From the NCBI GenBank assembly GCA_014729955.1, contig WJJA01000047.1:1-8303 (forward strand): a DNA stretch of 8,303 nt, in the 5' to 3' direction. Under the pieces are notes generated by a model that ran no database searches, had not been told where the DNA came from, and was given only the letters and a program-made list of their open reading frames with translations. A program made the position numbers and the translations under genes. This document shows positions 1-6,283 of the stretch, piece by piece (the stretch's first letter is position 1; each line of letters opens with the position of its first letter). This DNA comes from a bacterium (lineage in GTDB: Bacteria > Electryoneota > Electryoneia > Electryoneales > Electryoneaceae).

Positions 1-83
1 AAGTGACAAATTGGGGAACATCTTCCTGTAAAACCAGTCCTTACCATAGCTCGCTTTTATCATTCATGAAATATTCGGGCTAG
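1..83 (-). repeat. Partial copy of a dispersed repeat element, inverted relative to the complete copy at 6284-6546
   Basis: Read on the minus strand from 83 to 1, this stretch matches 6284-6366 without gaps. Positions 1-79 match 6288-6366 at 77 of 79 bases, with differences only at positions 6 and 58. The terminal motif TGAAATATTCGGG sits at 67-79 and is followed by CTAG, as at the ends of the complete copy. Similarity stops after position 83, so the element boundary is inside the window, while the rest of the copy lies to the left of it. No transposase is visible. Confidence 0.93.
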
Positions 84-289
84 CGGATACTTCACCGTCT
101 CCTCTCCTGCCGCCTCTATCGCTGTGTGTTCTCATCCCCGCATCACATTGTGTGTCGTATCATCCAATCATGGAAAGAAGCGGCAAAGGCAGGCACGGAT
201 GCCGCTGCACCAAAAAAGCAGAGCGAACCCATCGCCTGCCGAAAGCTGTTGGACTGATCAATGGGAACCGACACGAAGGAGGATGAACG
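84..289. other. Intergenic leader between the repeat end and the PfpI-family gene
   Basis: This 206-bp stretch has no convincing gene. The short open frame starting at 124 is low-complexity, lacks a plausible ribosome site and overlaps the next gene out of frame, so I do not accept it. It must hold the promoter of the downstream gene unless transcription enters from the repeat, but I see no clear -35/-10 pair. A strong ribosome binding site, AAGGAGG, lies at 276-282. Confidence 0.6.
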
Positions 290-871
290 ATGGCTGCGAA
301 GAAGATCCTGATGATCACCGGTGACTTCGGTGAAGACTATGAAATCATGGAGCCGTTCCAGATGCTGTTGATGGTCGGCCATGACGTTCACGCGATCTGC
401 CCGGACAAGAAGGCAGGCGACACGATCAAGACCGCGATCCACGACTTCGAGGGCGACCAGACCTACAGCGAGAAGCCGGGCCATAACTTCGCCCTGAACG
501 CGACGTTTGATGAGATCGATCCGTCAAACTATGACGCCCTGGTGCTGCCGGGTGGTCGTGCGCCGGAGTACATCCGTCTCAATGAGAAGGTGATCGAGAT
601 GGTGAAGCACTTCGCGGACAGCGACAAGCCGATTGCAGCGATCTGTCACGGCGCGCAGGTATTGGCAGCGGCGGATGTGCTGCGCGGCAGGAAGGCGACC
701 GCCTACCCGGCCGTGGGACCCGATGTGAACACCGCCGGCGGCGAGTTCCAGGACATCCCGGTGGACCAGGCGTTCACGGACGGCAAGCTCGTGACCGCGC
801 CGGCATGGCCCGCGCACCCCGCCTGGATTTCGCAATTCCTGCAGGTGCTCGGCACGAAGATCGAACTGTAG
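290..871 (+). CDS. DJ-1/PfpI family protein (class I glutamine amidotransferase-like fold)
   Basis: The 193-residue product belongs to the DJ-1/PfpI superfamily, whose members are described as proteases, glyoxalase/deglycase-type enzymes or stress chaperones; the exact activity cannot be assigned here. The nucleophile elbow reads AICHGAQ with Cys119 followed by His120. The conserved acidic loop near the N-terminus (GEDYEIMEP, Glu15) and the LPGGRAPE stretch match the archaeal PfpI pattern closely. There is no signal peptide or membrane segment, so the protein is probably cytoplasmic. The C-terminal third has a PAWPAHPAW segment where PfpI proteins usually carry an R-x-P-x-D-L-type end. The ATG at 290 is chosen because AAGGAGG ends 7 bases before it. 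A terminator follows at 929-956, so the gene probably forms its own transcript. Family assignment is secure; function is not. Confidence 0.93.
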   Translation: MAAKKILMITGDFGEDYEIMEPFQMLLMVGHDVHAICPDKKAGDTIKTAIHDFEGDQTYSEKPGHNFALNATFDEIDPSNYDALVLPGGRAPEYIRLNEKVIEMVKHFADSDKPIAAICHGAQVLAAADVLRGRKATAYPAVGPDVNTAGGEFQDIPVDQAFTDGKLVTAPAWPAHPAWISQFLQVLGTKIEL

Positions 872-928
872 GCATCGAAACGACTGGAAACAGCGTTACG
901 GCAGAGTAGAGCGAAACGTTTACACATT

Positions 929-956
929 GCGGCAGATCTTCAGACCTGCCGCTTTT
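929..956 (+). terminator. Intrinsic terminator after the PfpI-family gene
   Basis: A stem is formed by GCGGCAG (929-935) and CTGCCGC (946-952). It continues after one A-C mismatch with TC/GA around a TTCA tetraloop, and is followed at once by TTTT (953-956). It lies 58 bases after the stop codon. Stem, small loop and T-run are the usual signature of factor-independent termination, although the T-run is short. Confidence 0.75.
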
Positions 957-1054
957 CGACTCGGACATTTACCGTTCTACCGGTTCACGGTATACCATTC
1001 GACCCTGCCGCCTCGAAGAAATCACCACCGGATGCTCTTGAGAGACTCCGATTT

Positions 1055-1081
1055 TTGCCTGTTCCATTTCTTTTGTATCTT
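1055..1081 (+). promoter_or_regulatory. Possible promoter for the pyrG operon (weak)
   Basis: In an AT-richer patch, TTGCCT (1055-1060) and TATCTT (1076-1081) are 15 bases apart. That is short and weak for a sigma-70 promoter. The same bases, read as TTTG (1054-1057) then TATCTTG (1076-1082), loosely recall the -33/-7 pattern of Bacteroidota. Both readings are imperfect. It is offered because it is the best candidate before pyrG. Confidence 0.22.
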
Positions 1082-1254
1082 GCGAACAATCAAGGTGTGG
1101 TGTCCCGGTCGGCCGGGCTACGGGTTCCTTCCAGCGCGCTTCGATGCTGAACATACGGTTCCAGTGAAAACCGCCGTGCGGGGACGGCGTCGGGAACACT
1201 CTATCATCGGACAGCGGTTGGTGCGAGTCTGGATTTGCAAGGGAGAGGCGATGC

Positions 1255-3009
1255 ATGAGCGCACAACGTAAGGCGGAGAAACGAGCCGGTTCGGAACTGG
1301 TAAAAATTCCAAGAGCCAAGTACATCTTTATCACCGGCGGTGTCGTTTCGTCGCTGGGCAAGGGGATTACCTCGGCCTCTCTCGCCCTGTTGTTGAAGAG
1401 TCGCGGCTACAAGGTCGCCACTCTGAAAGCGGACCCGTACCTGAACGTCGACCCGGGGACGATGAACCCTTTCCAGCACGGTGAGGTGTATGTCACGGAT
1501 GACGGCGCGGAAACCGACCTCGACCTCGGCCATTATGAGCGTTTCACCGATATCTCGATGTCCAAGCTGAACAATGTCACTTCCGGACAGATCTACGAAC
1601 AGGTGATCGAGAACGAGCGAGAAGGCCGTTACCTGGGCGGCACGGTTCAGGTGATTCCTCATGTGACGGACGAAATCATACGCAACATCTGCAACCTGGC
1701 GAAGCATCCCCCCCGTCCGGATATCGTGATCACGGAAGTCGGCGGCACGGTCGGCGACATCGAAAGCCTGCCCTTCTTCGAGGCGTTCCGCCAGTTTTCC
1801 CTGCGCGCCGGGCGACGCAATGTGCTCTTCATCCATGTGACCCTGCTTCCCTACATCTCCGCGGCCGACGAGGTCAAGACCAAACCAACGCAGCACAGTG
1901 TGAACAAGCTGCGGGAAATCGGTCTGCAGCCGGATATTATCGTCTGCCGCACCGAAGTGCCTGTGGATGAGGACGTGCGCAACAAGATCGCCCTGTTTTG
2001 TAATGTCGGCCCGAAGGATGTGATCGAAGCACGCACGGTCAAGACCATTTACCAGATTCCGCTGACACTGGAGAAGGACGGCCTGGCAAACAGCGTGCTG
2101 AAAAAATTGCGTCTGAAGGACAAACCGGTGGACCTCAGCGATTGGGGGGACCGTGTCGATGCGATTCATCGTCCGGAGCAGGAGGTTCGGCTCGCGGTTT
2201 GTGGGAAATATGTCGGCCTGAAGGATGCCTACAAGTCGATCTCGGAGGCTTTCATCCATGCCGGGGCGGCACATCGGACCCGTGTGAACGTGGACTGGGT
2301 CGAGGCGGAGGATGTGCAGAAGCTGGGGCCGGACAAAATTTTCGAAGGGGTGCACGGCATCCTTGTGCCCGGCGGGTTCGGCAACCGCGGCATCGAAGGC
2401 AAGATTGCCGCCGTGCGGTACGCCCGCGAACAGGGCATCCCCTACTTCGGCATCTGCCTTGGGCTCCAGATCGCAGTGATTGAGTTTGCACGCAATGCGG
2501 CCGGGATGCGCACCGCCAATTCGACGGAATTTCGCACCACCAAGACTCCCGTGATCGACCTGATGCCGGGGCAGCGCAACATTCACCGCAAAGGCGGCAC
2601 CATGCGGCTCGGATCCTGGGCCTGCCACCTGCAGCGCGGCACGAAAGCGTTTGAAGCATACGGTACCGAGTTGATCCACGAACGGCATCGTCACCGCTAT
2701 GAATTCAACAACCGATACAAAGAGAGACTGGAAGAAAAAGGGATGGTCTTCGCGGGGATGAATCCCGACACCGAGCTTGTGGAGATGATCGAGTTGAAGA
2801 ACCATCCCTGGTTTGTCGGCTGCCAGTTTCACCCTGAACTGAAAAGCCGTTTAACCAACCCGCATCCTCTGTTCTACCGGTTCGTGGAAGCGGCGGTGCG
2901 TCATGCAGCGGAAAACGGTGGTCTCGGCGACATGGTCAACGATGGCGACGTGTCAGACGCCTCTTCCTCCGACGGGCGTGACAAGACGAAAAAGACGGCT
3001 GAAGCGTGA
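1255..3009 (+). CDS. pyrG: CTP synthase (glutamine-hydrolysing)
   Basis: This enzyme converts UTP to CTP using ATP and ammonia from glutamine, the last step of de novo pyrimidine nucleotide synthesis in the cytoplasm. The 584-residue product has the N-terminal synthetase domain (GGVVSSLGKGI near residues 28-38, KADPYLNVDPG, DDGAETDLDLGHYERF, EVGGTVGDIES, KTKPTQHSV). The C-terminal glutaminase domain follows, with nucleophile Cys401 in GICLGLQ, His526 and Glu528 in FHPE, and the GGFGNRG lid. All catalytic residues I can check are present. It is longer than the usual 535-550 residues because of about 22 extra residues before the conserved YIFITGG and a hydrophilic Asp/Ser/Lys-rich tail. ATG 1255 is the only good in-frame start and has GGGAGAGG upstream. 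Its stop overlaps the start of the methyltransferase gene. Confidence 0.99.
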   Translation: MSAQRKAEKRAGSELVKIPRAKYIFITGGVVSSLGKGITSASLALLLKSRGYKVATLKADPYLNVDPGTMNPFQHGEVYVTDDGAETDLDLGHYERFTDISMSKLNNVTSGQIYEQVIENEREGRYLGGTVQVIPHVTDEIIRNICNLAKHPPRPDIVITEVGGTVGDIESLPFFEAFRQFSLRAGRRNVLFIHVTLLPYISAADEVKTKPTQHSVNKLREIGLQPDIIVCRTEVPVDEDVRNKIALFCNVGPKDVIEARTVKTIYQIPLTLEKDGLANSVLKKLRLKDKPVDLSDWGDRVDAIHRPEQEVRLAVCGKYVGLKDAYKSISEAFIHAGAAHRTRVNVDWVEAEDVQKLGPDKIFEGVHGILVPGGFGNRGIEGKIAAVRYAREQGIPYFGICLGLQIAVIEFARNAAGMRTANSTEFRTTKTPVIDLMPGQRNIHRKGGTMRLGSWACHLQRGTKAFEAYGTELIHERHRHRYEFNNRYKERLEEKGMVFAGMNPDTELVEMIELKNHPWFVGCQFHPELKSRLTNPHPLFYRFVEAAVRHAAENGGLGDMVNDGDVSDASSSDGRDKTKKTAEA

Positions 3010-4178
3010 TGCGACGATTGACCCTGAAGCCGGGTGAAGAGCGTAGGTTGCGACGGGGTCATCTCTGGATCTTTGACAACGAGGTGAAAGGGCTACCGGG
3101 CGATCTTGAGCCGGGCGAAGCGGTGACGGTCGTTGACAGCAACGGCAAGTTGCTGGGGAGCGGTACCGTCAACCCGCGCAGCCGTATCGTCTGCCGATTG
3201 TATTCACGGCGTGGTGATCAGGCGCTGGACGTTGCGTACTTCAAACGGCGCTTCCGGTCCTGTCAAACGTTGCGTGAACGACTCGGCTTCACGGATGTAT
3301 ACCGCCTGGTGCATGCGGAGGCGGACGGTCTGCCCGGGCTGGTTATCGACCGTTTCGGCAGCTTCTTCACCGTGCAGCACAATGCGGCCGGCATGGACCG
3401 TCGCAAGGAACTGGTGCTGCAGGCATTGGACGAGGTATTCCAGCCGCGCACGGTGTTATCGATGGACGATAACCCGTCGCGTGCGCTTGAGGGACTGCCC
3501 TCGGAGGTCGCGTGGGCGGGCGAAGAGCCACCGGAGATTGCCTGGTACGAGCAGGACGGATTGCAATGGCCGATCGACCTGAGCGAGGGCCAGAAGACCG
3601 GGGCCTATCTCGACCAGGTATTCAACCGACGCGAAATGGCGCGGTACTGTCGCGGAGCGCGTGTGCTGGATGCGTTCAGTTACACCGGCGGGTTTGGCGC
3701 CCTGGCGGCGAAGTACGGTGCGAAAGAGGTTGTTCTGGCAGATCGCAGTGAGCGGGCGCTGGAGCTGGCCAAAGAGATGTTTGCACGCAATGGTCTGCCC
3801 GAACCGCGGTTCGAGCAGGCGGACCTGCTGCACAACGCCCCGAAGGCGAAAGCGCTGGGGGGACCGTTTGACATGGTTGTCAGCGACCCGCCCCCTTTGA
3901 TCCCCAACAAGGGGAGCAAACGGGACGGGTTGAAGAAGTATCTTGGAGTGTTTACGGATGCCATGCGCTGGACCGGTCCGGAGGGGTTGACGGCTGTGTT
4001 CAGCTGCAGCCACCATGCCGGTCGCGATGACATCCTCGAGCAGGTGAAGCGCGCCGGTCGACGGGCGCAGAAGCGTTTACGACGCCTTGCGATCTACGGC
4101 GCGTCTCCGGATCATCCGGTGGCCGTCGGCCATCCGGAGACGGAGTACCTGCACGGCATACTAGTGGAGGTGGGATGA
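3006..4178 (+). CDS. Class I SAM-dependent methyltransferase, RlmI-like (23S rRNA cytosine-C5)
   Basis: The protein resembles RlmI, which methylates C1962 of 23S rRNA; length (390 residues, E. coli RlmI 396) and domain order agree. An N-terminal PUA-type RNA-binding domain covers about residues 1-75 (GHLWIFDNEVKG, GSGTVNPRSRIVCRL). The Rossmann methyltransferase domain follows, with GQKTGAYLDQ, the SAM-binding motif LDAFSYTGGFG, acidic LADRS, the DPPPL motif where family members usually have DPPK or DPPA, and FSCSHH containing the conserved cysteine (residue 334). The DHPV-x(5)-ETEYLHG ending is also typical. Two starts are possible: GTG at 3006 or ATG at 3009. The ATG overlaps the pyrG stop by one base (TGATG) and may be the true start, giving 389 residues. 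The end overlaps folB by four bases. The exact target base is inferred from the family. Confidence 0.94.
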   Translation: MMRRLTLKPGEERRLRRGHLWIFDNEVKGLPGDLEPGEAVTVVDSNGKLLGSGTVNPRSRIVCRLYSRRGDQALDVAYFKRRFRSCQTLRERLGFTDVYRLVHAEADGLPGLVIDRFGSFFTVQHNAAGMDRRKELVLQALDEVFQPRTVLSMDDNPSRALEGLPSEVAWAGEEPPEIAWYEQDGLQWPIDLSEGQKTGAYLDQVFNRREMARYCRGARVLDAFSYTGGFGALAAKYGAKEVVLADRSERALELAKEMFARNGLPEPRFEQADLLHNAPKAKALGGPFDMVVSDPPPLIPNKGSKRDGLKKYLGVFTDAMRWTGPEGLTAVFSCSHHAGRDDILEQVKRAGRRAQKRLRRLAIYGASPDHPVAVGHPETEYLHGILVEVG

Positions 4179-4561
4179 TGGGAAACGGACAAGACACGTT
4201 GGCGGAGCTGGATGCAATCCGTGTACTGGGCATGTTGTTCCAGGCGCGGCACGGCTGCACCAGCGCCGAGCGGGAAGTCGGCGCGACTTTCAGCGTAGAT
4301 GTGGAACTCTATGCGGATCTGTCCAGACCGGCGAAGACCGACGACCTCAAGGATACCATCGACATTGCGAAGGTTTACAACACCGTCGGCGAAGTGATGA
4401 ACGGCGAGGTGCACAATTTAACGGAAGCCGTGGCAGAGAACATTGCCAAGACGCTCAAGGAACGTTTTAACATCCTTCGCGCGGTGACCGTTCGTATCCA
4501 CAAGAGCCGTGCTCCGATGGGCGGGCCCACCGGCGGCTTTGAAGTGGAGATTTTTCGTTAA
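4175..4561 (+). CDS. folB: Dihydroneopterin aldolase family protein (FolB), catalytic Tyr replaced by Ile
   Basis: FolB splits 7,8-dihydroneopterin into 6-hydroxymethyl-dihydropterin and glycolaldehyde in folate synthesis. The 128-residue product aligns with Staphylococcus aureus dihydroneopterin aldolase, as I recall that sequence, at a constant offset of +10 with no gaps through the catalytic core. Glu22, Glu74 and Lys100 correspond to Glu32, Glu84 and Lys110 here. The catalytic Tyr54 corresponds to Ile64 (codon ATT, 4364-4366), and the Tyr before His-Gly is Arg25. The ending PMGGPTGGFEVEI is family-like. It is followed 24 bases later by folK, the next pathway enzyme, which supports a pterin role. 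The first ATG (4175) overlaps the previous stop in ATGA; a second ATG at 4178 sits 7 bases after GGAGG (4166-4170) and may be used instead. Family is secure, but normal aldolase activity is less sure. Confidence 0.93.
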   Translation: MMGNGQDTLAELDAIRVLGMLFQARHGCTSAEREVGATFSVDVELYADLSRPAKTDDLKDTIDIAKVYNTVGEVMNGEVHNLTEAVAENIAKTLKERFNILRAVTVRIHKSRAPMGGPTGGFEVEIFR

Positions 4562-4585
4562 TCCAGCAATTCCCGAGAGAGGCTG

Positions 4586-5131
4586 ATGACTTCGCGACCA
4601 GCACGGGTTACCGCCTACCTGGGTTTGGGCGGCAATCTTGGCGATGTACGGACCACCCTGGCGACGGCGTTGCGCGCCCTGGAAAGCGACGCACGTACCG
4701 AATCCCTGACCTGTTCACGCCTGTACCTGACGGAACCCTGGGGTATGCACAACCAGCCCGAGTTTCTGAACCTTGCAGCACGAATTGAGTGGCGCGGCTA
4801 TCCTGAAGGGCTTGCGGCGTTGTGTCACCACCTGGAACGGCAGGCGGGTCGAGACGAACAGCGTGAAGATCCGAACGGACCGCGTGAGCTGGATCTTGAT
4901 CTGCTGCTGTTCGGCGATAGGGTGATCGATTCGCCCGAGCTGAAAGTGCCGCATCCATCGATGCACCTGCGTCGATTCGTACTGGAACCGCTCAACGAAT
5001 TGGCACCCGACCTGACCCCGCCTGGATGGGAGCAGACGATTTACGAGTCCCTGGAGACGCTGGAAGATCCGAAATGGGTCAAAGCGTTGACGGACGCACC
5101 CTGGACGGCATGGCGCAGGAAGGCCGGTTAA
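4586..5131 (+). CDS. folK: 2-amino-4-hydroxy-6-hydroxymethyldihydropteridine pyrophosphokinase (HPPK)
   Basis: FolK transfers pyrophosphate from ATP to 6-hydroxymethyl-dihydropterin, the step after FolB. The 181-residue protein is slightly longer than E. coli FolK (159). Visible family motifs are YLGLGGNLGD at the start, TEPWGMHNQPEFLN, the catalytic block NGPRELDLDLLLFGD holding the Arg and the two Mg-binding Asp residues, and VPHPSMHLRRFVLEPLNELAPD near the end. The tryptophan that precedes GPR in E. coli is Asn, within a loop that is one residue longer; this loop is variable in the family. GAGAGAGG upstream supports the start. No folP or folE is in the window. The 156-bp gap after the gene is unusual for this otherwise tight cluster. 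Confidence 0.97.
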   Translation: MTSRPARVTAYLGLGGNLGDVRTTLATALRALESDARTESLTCSRLYLTEPWGMHNQPEFLNLAARIEWRGYPEGLAALCHHLERQAGRDEQREDPNGPRELDLDLLLFGDRVIDSPELKVPHPSMHLRRFVLEPLNELAPDLTPPGWEQTIYESLETLEDPKWVKALTDAPWTAWRRKAG

Positions 5132-5287
5132 GTCTACATGCGGCAGCAGGGCGAAAAATTCAACAGCGGCATCCGAACAGTGGCATGGACTCGCCGGGGC
5201 ATGTACCTTTGGTGGCAGCGGGCAGGCAAGGTGACTCCCCCAAGGGCGTAGGGAGATCGTTGCGGGCAATCAACTTCAGAGGTTGAA
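5132..5287 (+). other. 156-bp spacer between folK and the deoxynucleoside kinase gene
   Basis: This is the only sizeable gap inside the cluster. The frame used by the kinase is closed by TAG at 5249-5251, so the kinase does not extend far upstream. A short pairing CTCCC/GGGAG spans about 5235-5255, with no T-run after it. AGAGG at 5278-5282 serves the TTG start at 5288. I see no clear promoter and no credible small gene. Confidence 0.5.
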
Positions 5288-5941
5288 TTGAGCGAACGGC
5301 ATTACATCGTGTTCGAGGGCGCCATCGGGGCGGGCAAAACCACCCTCGCCACGATCTTTGCCGAACGCCTTGACGGCCGGCTTGTCGAAGAGAAGTTCGA
5401 AGAAAACCCCTTCCTTATCGATTTTTACCGCGATCCACGCCGGTACGCCTTTCAGACCGAATTGTTCTTCCTGCTTTCACGCTATCGTCAGCAGACCGAG
5501 CAGTTTGCACAGCCCGACCTGTTTCAACGGTTTGTCTTTTCCGATTATCACTTCGTCAAGAACCGTATCTTCGCCCATCTCACCCTGGACGAGCGGGAAT
5601 ACCAGCTGTATGATATGGTTGCAAACCGCCTGGAAAAGGATATTCTTCCGCCGGACCTGATGGTCTACCTGCAATCGACGCCGGAACGGTTGATGAAGAA
5701 CATCCGCAAACGCGACCGCAGTTTTGAACGCAATATGAACCTGGCGTATATCGTGTCGCTGGTGGAGGCATACAACCAGTTCTTCTTCCACTACGATGCA
5801 TCTCCCCTGCTGATCGTGAATTCTACCGCTGTGGATTTTGCCGGATCGGAAGCGAAACTGGACGAGTTGATGGAGTATGTGTTGAACGCCCCGAACGGCA
5901 CGAGTTACTACAACCCGGCGCCGGAGGAGATTGGACGATGA
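5288..5941 (+). CDS. Deoxynucleoside kinase (deoxyadenosine/deoxycytidine kinase family)
   Basis: The enzyme phosphorylates deoxynucleosides from salvage to their monophosphates using ATP; which bases it prefers cannot be read from the sequence. The 217-residue product has the P-loop GAIGAGKTT (residues 11-19), the Glu-rich VEEKFEENPFL segment, FQTELFFLLSRY, the FSDYHFVKNRIFA stretch occupying the place of the ERS/DRS motif, and the LID arginines in IRKRDRSFE. The SDY variant is, to my knowledge, common in Bacteroidota-type kinases. The start is TTG at 5288: it follows AGAGG at a 5-base spacing, no in-frame ATG precedes the P-loop, and a stop closes the frame at 5249. A TTG start suggests modest translation. 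It overlaps the next gene in ATGA. Its position after folK is a known neighbourhood in several phyla. Confidence 0.94.
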   Translation: MSERHYIVFEGAIGAGKTTLATIFAERLDGRLVEEKFEENPFLIDFYRDPRRYAFQTELFFLLSRYRQQTEQFAQPDLFQRFVFSDYHFVKNRIFAHLTLDEREYQLYDMVANRLEKDILPPDLMVYLQSTPERLMKNIRKRDRSFERNMNLAYIVSLVEAYNQFFFHYDASPLLIVNSTAVDFAGSEAKLDELMEYVLNAPNGTSYYNPAPEEIGR

Positions 5942-6144
5942 GATGGTTGATTTTGCTTGGTGCATACGCCGCAGGGGTGTGGGCGTTTCGTGAGCTCAGC
6001 GCCTGGTGGAAGGATTCCAGGGGCAACCGCGGAACCACTGAGAACACCGAGAACGTTCGAGGCGAACCAAAGAAGAGCGAGCCCTACGACGAAGACAAGG
6101 TCGTGGACGCCACCTACCGTGAAGTGGACAAGAAGAAGCCGTAA
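5938..6144 (+). CDS. Small single-span membrane protein of unknown function
   Basis: I do not recognise this 68-residue product. Residues 3-17 (WLILLGAYAAGVWAF) form one hydrophobic segment suited to a membrane anchor. The rest is a highly charged, probably unstructured tail ending in DKVVDATYREVDKKKP. The Asp-Ala-x-Tyr-Arg-Glu-Val pattern near the end resembles conserved tails of small bacterial membrane proteins. The tail also holds an imperfect 9-base tandem repeat (GAGAAC at 6040-6045 and 6049-6054). AGGAG at 5925-5929 lies 8 bases before the ATG, which overlaps the kinase stop in ATGA, so translation is probably coupled. Being real is supported by start context and composition; function is unknown. 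Confidence 0.72.
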   Translation: MRWLILLGAYAAGVWAFRELSAWWKDSRGNRGTTENTENVRGEPKKSEPYDEDKVVDATYREVDKKKP

Positions 6145-6283
6145 CCTCTCCCCGGCCGTATTCAACCTCCAGCCCGTTTCGATCATCCGCGTCGCTGTGT
6201 GAGGCATACAACGGCCAACCCTGCGCGGCACCTTAACTCATACCCGGCGGGCACTCTCGTTCCGGTGCAAGCGCCACGACAGC

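Larger units (their letters stand above)
872..1254 (+). other. 383-bp intergenic region: terminator of the PfpI gene and leader of pyrG
   Basis: No credible gene lies here. It contains a terminator (929-956), an AT-richer patch around 1050-1090 that may hold the promoter of the downstream operon, and two short hairpins in the presumed leader: CCCGG-TCGG-CCGGG at 1104-1117 and CGCCGT-GCGGGG-ACGGCG at 1172-1189. Neither hairpin is followed by a run of T, so neither looks like an intrinsic attenuator. The ribosome site of pyrG, GGGAGAGG, is at 1241-1248. Confidence 0.6.

Noticed and set aside
124..324. A 66-codon frame upstream of the PfpI-family gene
   Set aside because: It overlaps the real gene out of frame, has no ribosome site and no recognisable composition or motif.
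927..1271. A 114-codon frame in the leader before pyrG
   Set aside because: It starts within the terminator stem, overlaps the pyrG start out of frame, has no ribosome site, and reads as random Arg/Pro/Phe-rich sequence.
1204..2832. A 542-codon open frame on the minus strand opposite pyrG
   Set aside because: It lies entirely opposite a clear CTP synthase with all catalytic motifs, has His/Val/Arg-rich low-information composition, and shows no family motif. It is a product of GC-rich codon use on the other strand.
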